From: Clostridiales bacterium PH28_bin88
GTDB lineage: Bacteria > Bacillota > PH28-bin88
NCBI GenBank assembly: GCA_000987045.1
Contig: LAKY01000033.1
Span: 25,242-63,434 of the forward strand
DNA length: 38,193 nucleotides
Direction of reading: 5' to 3'
Positions 1-8,115 of the stretch are shown one piece after another. Positions within the stretch are counted from its first letter, which is position 1. Each line of letters opens with the position of its first letter. The notes beneath the pieces are model-generated. The model did not search any database and was not told the DNA's origin. It worked only from the letters and a program-made list of their open reading frames with translations. A program made the position numbers and the translations under genes.

Positions 1-107
1 AGTTGCACTTATGCCGCCACAAAGGAATACCCAATTTCTAGGTGCGGAAGCCTTAGTTGCACCATGCCAACAGAAAGTTTACTTTCTGTTGGTACTAGAT
101 AAACCGG
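1..107. repeat. Degenerate copy of the ~130-bp interspersed repeat
   Basis: This stretch contains GCGGAAGCCTTAGTTGCAC followed by a CAGAAAGT/ACTTTCTG palindrome, matching the repeats at 15304-15440 and 16313-16450. A second AGTTGCACTTATGCC sits at the very start, so the sub-unit appears twice about 50 bp apart. It lies just downstream of the last gene of the minus-strand ABC operon, and its palindrome could act as a 3' end. The repeat may continue beyond the left edge. Confidence 0.6.
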
Positions 108-1282
108 AAAGCCTCCGTCGGATCCAGCCTAGCTGCCCGGATGGCGGGGTACAGGCTGGCTGATAAACCTGTAACTATCGAAAGCAATACCACACCGACC
201 GCCAGGAAAGGGTTCCACCGGATACTCACCTGAATCTGGGCGATCAACGGCGCCACCAGCATGGCGGTGCCCATACCCGCCAGGTAACCGGCAACTCCCC
301 CCGCGGCGCTGACTAAAGCAGCTTCCGTCAGGATGATGCGCATGATGTGGCTCCGGCGGAAACCAATGGCCCGGAAGATGCCGATTTCCCGGGTTCGTTC
401 GTTCACCGATGACATCATGGTGGTCCCGATAATCAGGACGCCGATGCCAAAAACCACCGCGGTAACCAGGAAGGAAAACTTGGCAAAGCGGTCAACAACC
501 TCACGCCTGGCCTCTCCCTCATCCTTGACCACCGAGATCTTGGCATCAGGAAGGGCTTCTTTCAACTGGCCCAGTATGGCTTCACCCGGCACCCTGGTGT
601 TTTGGTCCGCCTGTCCGGTTCCGGCCCTGGGAAGCACCAGTTCGATAAAGCTGAACCCTGACGGGCGGTTAAAGGTTAACCTGGCCTGCTGCAGGTCCAT
701 GAAAACCAGGCGGTCCTCAGGGCCGCCGGTCTCGTTCAGTATCCCGGCTACAGTAAATGACTCCCCGTCGATGTCGATCACATCCCCCGGGCTTTTGCCG
801 GCCTTGGCCGCCGTCACGAAACCCAGCAGCAGTTCCCGCGGCCCGGAAGGTTCCCTTCCCTGTGGCCGCCAGTAAGGGTGCAGCTTATACTCTTCCGGAA
901 ACTCCACACCGGCTACCAGGACCTGCCGGGATTCCACCGGGGTAATGTTTAAGAGTTTGGGAGCCACCACCTTGAGTTCCTGCCCGGAGGGGATGGACTC
1001 GATCGCCTCCATGACGGAGGCCGGGAGTTCTTCCGCCTGGAACGAAACACCGGAAGCCACCGTGATCCCGTTATAAGACAGGGAAAGCTTCTGAGTGAAG
1101 GGGGAGACCACCACCCTGGTCCCCATGGCTTCAAACTGGCCCTGTACCTGCTGTCGCATGGCGTAGGTGATGGAGAACAGCGTAACAATGGTGCCAATAC
1201 CGACGACCATTCCCAGCACCAGGAACAGCATCTTGGCCCGGCGGACTTTCAGGTTGTTCACGGCAATATCCGAAAGGCGCAT
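95..1282 (-). CDS. FtsX/MacB-type ABC transporter permease
   Basis: Inner-membrane permease subunit, 395 aa. The N-terminal TM helix (about residues 18-41) is followed by a large extracytoplasmic MacB-like domain (about 45-265). Three C-terminal TM helices (about 268-290, 315-345, 358-380) carry the typical ERTREIGIFRAIGFRR coupling segment. The ATG follows a GGGGTGAAG ribosome binding site. It pairs with the ATPase 40 bp upstream in transcription and with a paralogous permease (2244-3395) that shares the N-terminal pattern xRLxxIAxNxLxxR. Such proteins usually work mechanically on substrates outside the membrane rather than forming a classical pore. The neighbouring DUF2318 protein suggests a role in metal or thiol handling; this is inference. 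Last gene of the operon. Confidence 0.9.
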   Translation of the reverse strand: MRLSDIAVNNLKVRRAKMLFLVLGMVVGIGTIVTLFSITYAMRQQVQGQFEAMGTRVVVSPFTQKLSLSYNGITVASGVSFQAEELPASVMEAIESIPSGQELKVVAPKLLNITPVESRQVLVAGVEFPEEYKLHPYWRPQGREPSGPRELLLGFVTAAKAGKSPGDVIDIDGESFTVAGILNETGGPEDRLVFMDLQQARLTFNRPSGFSFIELVLPRAGTGQADQNTRVPGEAILGQLKEALPDAKISVVKDEGEARREVVDRFAKFSFLVTAVVFGIGVLIIGTTMMSSVNERTREIGIFRAIGFRRSHIMRIILTEAALVSAAGGVAGYLAGMGTAMLVAPLIAQIQVSIRWNPFLAVGVVLLSIVTGLSASLYPAIRAARLDPTEAFRFI

Positions 1283-1321
1283 CTCTTCACCCCAATGTTA
1301 GTGATGATTCCGTGACAAGCT

Positions 1322-2053
1322 TTAGTACCCGGCCTGGGCAAGCTCGGCCTTATCCGGCGCTGGTGGAATGGTATCAATGGTCCCGGCAGGCACCAACCGA
1401 CCGTCACGGATATGGATCGTTCGCTTGACATATCTGATGGTTTCCAGGTTGTGGGTCACCATGATAATGGTAAGCCCCTCATCGTTCAGTGACTGGAACA
1501 GCCGCATGATCTCCTCCCCAGTCTTGGTATCCAGCGCTCCTGTAGGCTCATCGGCAAACACGATCGGGGGCTGGTTGACAATGGCGCGGGCAATGGCCAC
1601 CCGCTCCTGCTCCCCCCCGGAAAGCTGGTTCGGTAAACGGTGCAGCTTATTTCCCAGCCCTACCCGGTCCAGCACCGTCCTTGCCTTTTCCATCTGCTCC
1701 TGGTGAGAGTATTTGAGGATGGCCAGCGGCAGCATTACGTTTTCCACCGCGGTCAGGTAGGGGATGAGTTGGAACTGTTGAAAAACAAAACCGATATAGG
1801 CGCTCCGAAAATCCGCGCGCCTCTCGCTGGAAAGCTGGAAGATGGGGATTTTATCGATCAGCACTTCCCCTGAAGTGGGCGGGTTCAAAGCCCCCAGGAT
1901 GCTGAGAAGGGTACTCTTGCCGGAACCGGACGGCCCCATCAAAGCCACAAAGTCACCTTCCTCGATAGAGACGTTAATATCCTCCAGGGCTACTACCTGG
2001 CCCTCACCGCTGTCATACACTTTCCCTACGTTCTTCACTTCAATCAGGCTCAC
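1322..2053 (-). CDS. ABC transporter ATP-binding protein (MacB/LolD type)
   Basis: Cytoplasmic ATPase, 243 aa, normal family length. Visible motifs are Walker A GPSGSGKST (about residue 40), Q-loop VFQQFQLIPYLTAVENVMLPL, signature LSGGEQERVAIARA, Walker B IVFADEPTGALD and the switch histidine in MVTHN. These are diagnostic of the MacB/LolD/FtsE group, which pairs with FtsX-fold permeases. The start is GTG (GTG AGC CTG) about 10 nt after GGGAG. It lies between two FtsX-like permeases, implying a heterodimeric transporter. A ~124-bp structured repeat separates it from the upstream permease. Confidence 0.93.
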   Translation of the reverse strand: MSLIEVKNVGKVYDSGEGQVVALEDINVSIEEGDFVALMGPSGSGKSTLLSILGALNPPTSGEVLIDKIPIFQLSSERRADFRSAYIGFVFQQFQLIPYLTAVENVMLPLAILKYSHQEQMEKARTVLDRVGLGNKLHRLPNQLSGGEQERVAIARAIVNQPPIVFADEPTGALDTKTGEEIMRLFQSLNDEGLTIIMVTHNLETIRYVKRTIHIRDGRLVPAGTIDTIPPAPDKAELAQAGY

Positions 2054-2120
2054 AACCCATCAACTCCCTAGAAGTCTTATAACCGTCTGCAAATCGGGTA
2101 CAACATTCACTAAGTGCTTG

Positions 2121-2244
2121 AGCGCTGTCAGAAACGAGCATAGCAAGGAAGCCGGGGCTGGACGGCGCGGAGCGTACTCGGTATCGTACGTGAGCAGCCG
2201 GACAGACCCGGCTGACGCAGCTAGGCGAAGTTTATCACAGCGCT
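2121..2244. repeat. Small TIR-bounded, hairpin-rich element (copy A)
   Basis: The ends are AGCGCTGTCAGAAAC on the left and GTTTATCACAGCGCT on the right, an imperfect terminal inverted repeat of about 15 bp. The interior has nested hairpins, for example AGCCGG/CCCGGCT and CGTAC/GTACG. The right end abuts the stop codon of the 2244-3395 permease gene. A second element with the same ends but a different interior is at 24520-24661. A lone end is at 3410-3425. Confidence 0.6.
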
Positions 2245-3395
2245 CAGATGAACCGCAGTGCTTCTGCCGGGTCAAGCTTCGCCGCCTGGGTTGCGGGATA
2301 AGCGCTGGCCAGCACGCCCAGACCGGTAGCGGCTATCACCACTACCCCACCCAGCAAGGGATTCCAGGGAATGCTAATCTTCATCTGGGCAATACCCGGT
2401 CCCAGGGCCTGGGCAGCCAGCATACCCAGCAAATAACCCAGCACTCCACCCACCAGGCCCACGATCACCGCCTCTGTTAAGACAATCTCAAATACGTGAC
2501 TCCTACGGTATCCCATAGCCCGGTAGATGCCAATCTCCCTGGTCCGCTCGGTAACCGAGGACATCATGGTCAGCATCACTACCAGGGCGCCAATCAGCAC
2601 TATGACAGCGGACACCGCATAGGTAAAACCGGTAAAGCGATCAATGACCTCCTGCCGGGCCTTGACAGCTTCAGCCAGGGCCGTGACCCGGGCATGGGGG
2701 AGCTTTTCGGTGATTTGCCGCACGATCTCTTCGATGGGGCAAGTGGTACAGTACGCCGCCACCTCGATAAAACTTAGCCGGTTGGATTGCCCGGTAAGCT
2801 CCTGAGCCTTCAACAGGTGCATGAACACGAGGCCGTCTTCTTCTGTTCCCTGCTCCGCCAGCACGGCCGCCACCTTGAATTGGCGACCCTGCAGTCGCAT
2901 CAGGTCTCCAGGCTTCAGCCCGTAATTCTCAGCCACGTGAGCGCCTATCAACAAGTCGTCCACCGCCGTTGGTTTGTTGCCCTGCCACTGCCACCATCTC
3001 TTTAGTTTCAACTCGTAGGGGAAATCCACCCCCACCACCATTAGCTTGTCCTGTTGATACTCCAGAAGGCCAAGGAGTTTAGGAGCCACCAGGGCAATGT
3101 TCTCCCGGTTCTTGATGGTGTTGATGGCGATAATGTCATCATTGGCTAACGCGGCACCGCCTCCGGCGCCGGGCAATGTAACCCCGCCGTAGGAAAAGGT
3201 GTCGTCTTCCTTGGGAACTATCATGATGTTAGCGCCGATCTCGTCAAAGGTATCAGCCAGTTCCCGGTTCATGGCGGTGGTAATGGAGTAAAGGGTCACC
3301 ACCGTCCCCATGGCAACGACGATGCCCAGCACCAGGAAGAGCATTTTGACTTTTCTCCGGCGCAGGCTATTCATGGCAATGCTGTCAAGTCGCAA
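2244..3395 (-). CDS. FtsX/MacB-type ABC transporter permease (second subunit)
   Basis: Permease paralogous to the one at 95-1282, 383 aa. TM1 is at about residues 16-38 (KMLFLVLGIVVAMGTVVTL), then comes the extracytoplasmic domain, then three C-terminal TM helices with the ERTREIGIYRAMGYRR segment. I chose the TTG at 3393-3395 because it sits 7 nt after GAGGTG and gives an N-terminus (LRLDSIAMNSL) aligned with its paralog (MRLSDIAVNNL). An upstream TTG at 3401 would touch the ribosome binding site. The loop has a CTTC pair (about residues 216-219, CTTCPIEE) that the paralog lacks. Two distinct permeases plus one ATPase directly after a DUF2318 gene match the arrangement in P19-type iron loci. 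Confidence 0.9.
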   Translation of the reverse strand: MRLDSIAMNSLRRRKVKMLFLVLGIVVAMGTVVTLYSITTAMNRELADTFDEIGANIMIVPKEDDTFSYGGVTLPGAGGGAALANDDIIAINTIKNRENIALVAPKLLGLLEYQQDKLMVVGVDFPYELKLKRWWQWQGNKPTAVDDLLIGAHVAENYGLKPGDLMRLQGRQFKVAAVLAEQGTEEDGLVFMHLLKAQELTGQSNRLSFIEVAAYCTTCPIEEIVRQITEKLPHARVTALAEAVKARQEVIDRFTGFTYAVSAVIVLIGALVVMLTMMSSVTERTREIGIYRAMGYRRSHVFEIVLTEAVIVGLVGGVLGYLLGMLAAQALGPGIAQMKISIPWNPLLGGVVVIAATGLGVLASAYPATQAAKLDPAEALRFI

Positions 3396-3409
3396 GGGCA
3401 ATCACCTCT

Positions 3410-3425
3410 AAGTTTATCACAGCGC
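3410..3425. repeat. Lone end of the TIR element family
   Basis: AAGTTTATCACAGCGC is identical to the right ends of the elements at 2121-2244 and 24520-24661. Here too it lies immediately 3' of a minus-strand stop codon, that of the DUF2318 gene. No second end is visible nearby. Confidence 0.45.
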
Positions 3426-3428
3426 CGC

Positions 3429-4025
3429 CTAGATCCGGGGCTTCCAGTCGCGGACAATATCTTCCGGCACGTAAATGGTCCCGTCCTTCACCTCGTAGGG
3501 CAGCTCTTCAGGCGGGTATTCCGGGCAGCCCCCGGACAGGCCGCGCAGGTCATTAAGCAGCCAACGGGTACCGCATGTATCACACACCAGGATATTTTCG
3601 TTGATATGGAACCGCTGGGACCGGCAGGGCTCACACATGGCCAGGGACACGATCAGGCGCCCGACAGGTGTCACCATGGCCGTCAAAGCTTTGGGAACCC
3701 CGTTTAACTCGTACTTGGTTTCGGTATAGATGATCTTGCTTTCAACAACCTTGTCCAAGGGGATCAGGATCTTGCCGTTTTCCGTCTTGTTTTCAATGTC
3801 GGTCATGCTGATGACCTGATTCTTGTAGTTAAACGTCCTCCCCACGTTATAATTGCCGCCCTCCCACCGCCGTGGGACCTCCGCGTCGTTCCTTGTAGCC
3901 AGCACAAACCAGGCAATTCCCACCACTGCCACCAGGGCGAATACCAGAAATATAACCCTGTTAGGGCCCCGGTACCGGGATTCCCCGCTCAGGAATTCTT
4001 CTCGCTTTCTGCTTGTTGCGCTCAT
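3429..4025 (-). CDS. DUF2318-family membrane-anchored Fe-S/thiol protein
   Basis: 198 aa. One N-terminal TM helix (about residues 24-44) is followed by a domain outside the membrane with four paired cysteines: AMCEPCR (about 132-135) and LVCDTCGTRW (about 147-150). A further GGC lies at about 162. This Cys pattern and the GTRWLLNDLRGLSGGCPEYPP context fit DUF2318, described as Fe-S containing and found with FTR1/P19-type iron uptake and FtsX-type ABC genes. The ATG follows GGAGGTAACAGG. It lies 17 bp after the M56 peptidase gene and before the permease-ATPase-permease genes, in the same operon. FTR1 and P19 are absent here. The metal or redox substrate is unknown. Confidence 0.75.
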   Translation of the reverse strand: MSATSRKREEFLSGESRYRGPNRVIFLVFALVAVVGIAWFVLATRNDAEVPRRWEGGNYNVGRTFNYKNQVISMTDIENKTENGKILIPLDKVVESKIIYTETKYELNGVPKALTAMVTPVGRLIVSLAMCEPCRSQRFHINENILVCDTCGTRWLLNDLRGLSGGCPEYPPEELPYEVKDGTIYVPEDIVRDWKPRI

Positions 4026-4042
4026 CCTGTTACCTCCTTAGA

Positions 4043-5038
4043 CTAGCATGCAAAGGAAAGGGCAAATGTTACTACTAATAAAATAGTCAAAAGCATTACT
4101 TGGGACCGGAACGACGAGCGGCGCTTCCGAGGCGGTTCCAGGATGCGGGCCACTCTTGAACTGATACTGCCGGATTCCCACAGAAAATGGGAGCAGGGAT
4201 CCGCTACGAGTCGCCATGGCCGCCTGCGGGGTTGGCCGCAGCAGGTCTGGCGCCACACCTTGATCAAGGTAGATCCGTAAGTCACTGGTTTTTCTGTCAC
4301 CTTTACCGCCAGGTCGTCCGCCGCCTTTTCCTTTTCCTGCAGTAAAACCCCATAGGACCAGTGGGCAACCGGCGTAAAAAACATCATATCACGTAACATG
4401 GCGGCCATGCCGCAAGTAAAGGCATCCCGGCGGCGGATATGGGCTGCTTCATGGGCCACCACTGCCTCCAGTTCCTCCTCCTGCAGCAGCGCCAAAGCCC
4501 CTTCCGACATTACCAGTACCGGCCGGAGGGTACCAAAGGTGTAACAAACCCAGTGAATTTGGGGGATAACCACCACCCGGGGAACAGCTACCCCCATGCG
4601 GGGGCAGACAGAAGACAACACGTCTTGCAGGAGGGGGTATCGTTCAACAGGAGCCCAACCGTACCTGGCTACCACCTGGCGCACCGCCAGAGCCTGCAGG
4701 AGGATCCTGGCCAACACCAGTCCCAAAACAGTAGCCAGGAATGGGAAAAGCAACTTCGAGCCCCAGTACCCCAACTGGCAGGCTACCCCCACAATCCCCC
4801 GGACAGACGCCTGACCGGGTGTGGTAGCCTTAAAAAGTCCCAGGCCGGGCAATAAGCCATGGAGCAAAAGGTAGGCCACTAGCGGAACGCCTAGACAAAG
4901 GTACATCAGCCGGGTACGGGTGATGGGCTCGTCAACCCTGAGCGCGCGCACGAGGAGGACAGCCAGGAAGTAGGCCAAACCGCTGCCCAGTAGGGCGTAC
5001 GTGATATAGGTATGTAACGCCGATGCCACCTGGGCCAT
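4043..5038 (-). CDS. M56-family (BlaR1/MecR1-like) membrane metalloprotease, antirepressor
   Basis: 331 aa integral membrane protein with several N-terminal TM helices. A zinc-protease motif HEAAH (about residues 196-200, in EAVVAHEAAHIRRRD) and a C-terminal TM helix (about 308-330) are visible. BlaR1 relatives cleave or inactivate a BlaI-type repressor after sensing a signal. This protein ends after the last TM helix and has no penicillin-binding sensor domain, so a beta-lactam signal is unlikely. It begins 3 bp after blaI, the standard repressor/antirepressor pairing. Given the metal and redox genes under the same operator, the signal may be a metal or a redox cue; that is inference. Confidence 0.85.
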   Translation of the reverse strand: MAQVASALHTYITYALLGSGLAYFLAVLLVRALRVDEPITRTRLMYLCLGVPLVAYLLLHGLLPGLGLFKATTPGQASVRGIVGVACQLGYWGSKLLFPFLATVLGLVLARILLQALAVRQVVARYGWAPVERYPLLQDVLSSVCPRMGVAVPRVVVIPQIHWVCYTFGTLRPVLVMSEGALALLQEEELEAVVAHEAAHIRRRDAFTCGMAAMLRDMMFFTPVAHWSYGVLLQEKEKAADDLAVKVTEKPVTYGSTLIKVWRQTCCGQPRRRPWRLVADPCSHFLWESGSISSRVARILEPPRKRRSSFRSQVMLLTILLVVTFALSFAC

Positions 5039-5041
5039 GGC

Positions 5042-5473
5042 CTACCGGTCTCCTCTCCGCTGCCTTTCTTGGATGATCCGCTCGAGTTCTAAGATCTTTA
5101 TCTCGTCTTCTTCACACATCCGGTTAACAAAGTGGGAAAACGCCACCTCCGCATAGTCCTCCAGCAAGCCGTCGATGACCTCAGTCACCACACTACGTGC
5201 GAAGTCATCCCGGCTGCAAGCGGGGCGGTAGACATAAGCCAGACCTTTTTTTTCTTTCTGTAAAATGTTTTTATCCGCCAGGCGGCTCATGATGGTCATC
5301 ACCGTAGTATAGGCAATCTCCCGCTCCCTGAGTAATACCTCGTACACATCCCGTACAGAGGCTTCACCCTGCCGCCACATAATCTCCATCACAGCCGCCT
5401 CCAGGTGACCCAGTACCTTCCCCAGTCCCCTCTTGGAGGGCCTGAACTCCCCAATATACTGCTTAACCGTCAC
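5042..5473 (-). CDS. BlaI/MecI/CopY-family transcriptional repressor
   Basis: 143 aa winged-helix repressor. The core is LGHLEAAVMEIMWRQGEASVRDVYEVLLREREIAYTTVMTIMSRLADKNIL, the family DNA-binding domain, followed by a helical dimerisation tail. I chose the GTG at 5471-5473 because AAAGGGGG precedes it at the right spacing and the promoter TATAAT box (5510-5515) lies just upstream. A longer reading would start within the promoter. CopY-type C-terminal CxC copper motifs are not visible; two internal cysteines are present (YRPACSRDD and NRMCEEDE). First gene of the operon, and predicted to repress itself through the palindrome at 5528-5544. Confidence 0.92.
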   Translation of the reverse strand: MTVKQYIGEFRPSKRGLGKVLGHLEAAVMEIMWRQGEASVRDVYEVLLREREIAYTTVMTIMSRLADKNILQKEKKGLAYVYRPACSRDDFARSVVTEVIDGLLEDYAEVAFSHFVNRMCEEDEIKILELERIIQERQRRGDR

Positions 5474-5509
5474 GAGTCCATCCCCCTTTCTCGTTCTTCC
5501 CGTTACTCC

Positions 5510-5544
5510 ATTATATACCTTCCGTCTTACTACGTACAATAGTA
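5510..5544 (-). promoter_or_regulatory. blaI promoter with overlapping BlaI-type operator
   Basis: On the minus strand there is a -35 TTGTAC (5534-5539), an 18-bp spacer and a -10 TATAAT (5510-5515). The palindrome TACTAC-GTACA-ATAGTA (5528-5544) covers the -35 box. Members of the BlaI family bind TACTAC/GTAGTA-type dyads, so autorepression is the simple reading. The same dyad recurs at 15684, 26810, 37205 and 37472. Confidence 0.8.
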
Positions 5545-5625
5545 GTTAAACTAATAAGTTTCCTCTATAAGCATCATACCTTTCGTCCCCTTACGTCTTA
5601 AACAGCCACAAGGGCGACGGAGGGT

Positions 5626-6525
5626 TTAAGATGCACTAAATGCCCAGACTGCCCAACCTTCAAACGCAGCCGAAAAATCACCCAGGCCCAAACCGAAAAC
5701 CTTATTCATAGCCTGTTCCATACTATTGCCTTGACCCAGGTGTTCCACGAGTTTCAGCACTGCGTTGAACCCCCCCAGGTCTATCATATAATCAACCATG
5801 GCCAACGACTGCCGGTAGGCCAGGCCCTGATCAGGAAGATAGTCGAATTCACCGTCCATTCTTTCCAGTGGGTACCACTTCTCTTCACCGGGATTCCCTG
5901 GGACAGAGAACTGAAAGCCGGTGATCTCCCGTTCAACGTACTGGGCTACCCCCTCGGTAAACCAACGGGGATAGTTGCCGCCGGTACGGTAGTCCACCAC
6001 CAGGTGGGCGAACTCGTGGACCATGGGGCCGGATTTCTTGAAGGTACGAGCCATTGCCGATAGATCGGACGCCCCCGTCCAGTCGCCAGGCGACAGTACC
6101 CGGATCACGCCGGCCCAGTAAACCCCCATCGCCCCTTGATCAGCGTCCCAGCCAAAACTCCTTCCCATGGACTGCCGGTCCGGGTATACCACCACGGGTA
6201 CCGGTTCGGGAGGGGCGTACCCCAGCATATCCACTACCGGTTGATAAGCCTCCTCGGCTGTCTCCAACACCAGCCGGGCCACATCCGCATCCTCCGGCCG
6301 GTACCGGAGCAGGAAGCGCGGGCTTTGAACCGTGGGCCAGCTAAAGGTGCGCAACACCATATTCTGCTTGGCAACATCCCGGAATACGGCGTAAATAATG
6401 GACTTGTGCTTGCCGGGATACCGGAAGGTTAAAGAAACTGCCACCAGGCCAACCACCAGGGCGGTATTCAGCCCAAACTGAAAGTAGGCCTTGGCCCGGC
6501 GTACACACTCACTCCACACGGGCAT
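5626..6525 (-). CDS. Membrane-anchored gluzincin-like peptidase (peptidase MA family)
   Basis: 299 aa. One N-terminal TM segment (about residues 17-34) is followed by an extracytoplasmic domain. The zinc motif HEFAH (about 170-174) and the downstream glutamate in WFTEGVAQYVE (about 191) give the HExxH...E ligand set of gluzincin-type peptidases. Proteins of this shape are common in Peptococcaceae-like genomes, and substrates are generally unknown. It lies between the ccm cluster and blaI, about 120 bp after the preceding gene. A TATAAT-like box at about 6586 may give it its own promoter. The cytochrome maturation context is suggestive only. Confidence 0.75.
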   Translation of the reverse strand: MPVWSECVRRAKAYFQFGLNTALVVGLVAVSLTFRYPGKHKSIIYAVFRDVAKQNMVLRTFSWPTVQSPRFLLRYRPEDADVARLVLETAEEAYQPVVDMLGYAPPEPVPVVVYPDRQSMGRSFGWDADQGAMGVYWAGVIRVLSPGDWTGASDLSAMARTFKKSGPMVHEFAHLVVDYRTGGNYPRWFTEGVAQYVEREITGFQFSVPGNPGEEKWYPLERMDGEFDYLPDQGLAYRQSLAMVDYMIDLGGFNAVLKLVEHLGQGNSMEQAMNKVFGLGLGDFSAAFEGWAVWAFSAS

Positions 6526-6622
6526 AGGTCTCCCCCTTGCATGCGCCCCGGGGTGGGGCTTGTCTTAGCTCTCCTCACCCCATTATACTATGGCGCAAGG
6601 GGGTATCTCACTGGTAATAAGT

Positions 6623-6640
6623 AGTGGTCAGCTGACCACT
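6623..6640 (-). terminator. Perfect 18-bp palindrome at the end of the ccm operon
   Basis: AGTGGTCAGCTGACCACT is a perfect palindrome 3 bp beyond the stop of the 6644-7213 gene. It is followed on the minus strand by an A/T-rich but not T-only stretch. It could be a weak intrinsic terminator or a dimeric regulator site before the peptidase gene. Confidence 0.45.
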
Positions 6641-6643
6641 GAT

Positions 6644-7213
6644 TTAGTGCTGCTCCAGGGCCTTAATGGTATCTGCCAGTACCGCCTGCGTATCCTCCGA
6701 AGTGCCTCTAACCCCGATCCAAACCACGATGTGGTCCTGCTGCCAGTAGTAGTTTTGCATCCCGGCACCATCCACGTAATGGTAGGTCCTGCCGTCCCTC
6801 TCTTCCGTGCGGTGGTTACCGAACACCGGGCTCTGGGGCATCTTGGTGTCCATGGCTTCCAGCAGCAGCTTGGCGTCGGCCTCGTCTTTCGATTCGGATA
6901 TCCAGAGAATAGCCTCCCGCCGCCCGTCGCTGTACTGGGCGATATACCCGTTAACCACCTCGATATTCGTCCCGTGGAGCTTGCTGATATCTTGAACGGC
7001 CTCTTCACCGCTCATTTCGTGCTGGAGTTTAAGCCCCGCCAGCTCCCGGGGCACCATCTCCATTTCCTGTTCCCCGGCCATGCCGGAGTGCTGATCCGCC
7101 CCGGCCTGCATGTCTTTCATGTCCACCGGCCGCAAGGTGGGAAGGAACAACGCCCCTACCAGTACGCCCAGTATGGCTGTAACAAAAAGGAAGGCCCTTA
7201 GTTTGCGATTCAT
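6644..7213 (-). CDS. Membrane-anchored extracytoplasmic protein of unknown function
   Basis: 189 aa from the ATG at 7211-7213, preceded by AAGGAG at 11 nt. An uncleaved signal anchor (about residues 5-24, LRAFLFVTAILGVLVGALFL) is followed by a short Met/His/Asp-rich linker (DMKDMQAGADQHSGMAGEQEM). A soluble domain of about 130 residues ends in KALEQH. I do not recognise the domain; it has a mixed alpha/beta look with GRREAILWISES and NYYWQQDHIVVWIGV strands. The Met/His linker could bind copper, but this is not established. It follows ccmD by 37 bp and is probably the last gene of the ccm operon. Confidence 0.7.
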   Translation of the reverse strand: MNRKLRAFLFVTAILGVLVGALFLPTLRPVDMKDMQAGADQHSGMAGEQEMEMVPRELAGLKLQHEMSGEEAVQDISKLHGTNIEVVNGYIAQYSDGRREAILWISESKDEADAKLLLEAMDTKMPQSPVFGNHRTEERDGRTYHYVDGAGMQNYYWQQDHIVVWIGVRGTSEDTQAVLADTIKALEQH

Positions 7214-7250
7214 AGACCGTCTTTCTCCTTCCATACAGGTTTACAACTCG

Positions 7251-7400
7251 TTACTTGCCTTTCTTACCGGTGATGGCATCCCGCAAGAGGGCTACCTCAT
7301 GGGACAGCCTACGCTGCCGCTGCCCTAACATCAAAGTGTAGCCGAAGATTGCCAGCCAGGTAACCCCGTAAGCGAGCCAAACATAATCCAACCGGTCCAT
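7251..7400 (-). CDS. ccmD: CcmD-like small heme-exporter subunit
   Basis: 49 aa (MDRLDYVWLAYGVTWLAIFG then KKGK at the end). It has one TM helix (about residues 5-25) followed by a basic, amphipathic cytoplasmic tail, the usual CcmD layout. CcmD stabilises the CcmABC complex that loads heme onto CcmE. The ATG (7398-7400) follows GGAGGGG. It sits 12 bp after ccmC, the standard position. Sequence conservation in CcmD is low, so the call rests on size, topology and context. Confidence 0.8.
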   Translation of the reverse strand: MDRLDYVWLAYGVTWLAIFGYTLMLGQRQRRLSHEVALLRDAITGKKGK

Positions 7401-7412
7401 CCTTAACCCCTC

Positions 7413-8108
7413 CTACTGATCGAATTTCTCCCGCAGGCGGTCCTTGAGGTCCTGCAGAGCCAGCCGGGTATTCTCCAGGGCAACCCCTTTCTGCATCAAG
7501 TAAACATAAAGGGCGGTAAAAGCGAATACAGTGACAATCAGTGCGTGCAACATCTTCGGGTGTAACCCGCCCCCTTCTTTACCGAAAACCAGCGGATGGT
7601 AACCCCATAATTTCACAGCGATATATACGATAGGCACATCCAGAAAACCGATAATTCCGAAGACCGCGGACAGCACCGACCGGCGTACAGGCTCGGCAAC
7701 CCCAGCCCGGACCAAGAAATAAGCCATGTAGATAAACCAAAGCACCAGAGTCGTAGTAAGCCTGGCCTCCCATGTCCACCAGGTATTCCAAGCACTCCTG
7801 GCCCAAATAGGGCCGGTAATCAACACCAGGGTAGTGAACAACACCCCAACCTCCGCGGAGGCCGCAGCCAGGGTGTCCCACTTTCGATCACGGGTTCGCA
7901 GGTACAGGATGCTGGCGACGAACACCACGAAAAAAGCCAGGAACGCGTTCCATGCTGCCCCCACGTGAATGTAGAAGATCTTCTGGACCTCCCGCATGGT
8001 CTTCTCAAGGGGGGCATACTGAAAGATGGCATAAAGGGACACCAGCATCAGCACAGCGGAAAGCCACCCGAGAGCGTTATGGTACCTGCTCAGACCTTTT
8101 ACTTCCAT
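7413..8108 (-). CDS. ccmC: Heme exporter/handling protein CcmC
   Basis: 231 aa, six TM helices. The tryptophan-rich signature WNTWWTWEARLTTTLVLWF lies in the external loop, flanked by histidines in FYIHVGAAWN and GGGLHPKMLHAL. CcmC places heme on CcmE with CcmABD. I start at the ATG at 8106-8108, 10 nt after GGAGGTG; an upstream extension would run back into the end of ccmB. Part of the ccmABCD run. Confidence 0.93.
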   Translation of the reverse strand: MEVKGLSRYHNALGWLSAVLMLVSLYAIFQYAPLEKTMREVQKIFYIHVGAAWNAFLAFFVVFVASILYLRTRDRKWDTLAAASAEVGVLFTTLVLITGPIWARSAWNTWWTWEARLTTTLVLWFIYMAYFLVRAGVAEPVRRSVLSAVFGIIGFLDVPIVYIAVKLWGYHPLVFGKEGGGLHPKMLHALIVTVFAFTALYVYLMQKGVALENTRLALQDLKDRLREKFDQ

Positions 8109-8115
8109 GCCTGAT

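Noticed and set aside
1..107. CRISPR-like array from the repeated AGTTGCACTTATGCC unit
   Set aside because: Only two sub-units are seen per locus, spacers and repeats are not uniform, and no cas gene is present. An interspersed palindromic repeat explains it better.
4043..5473. Beta-lactam resistance regulation (blaR/blaI) in the strict sense
   Set aside because: The M56 protein lacks a penicillin-binding sensor domain and no beta-lactamase gene is nearby.
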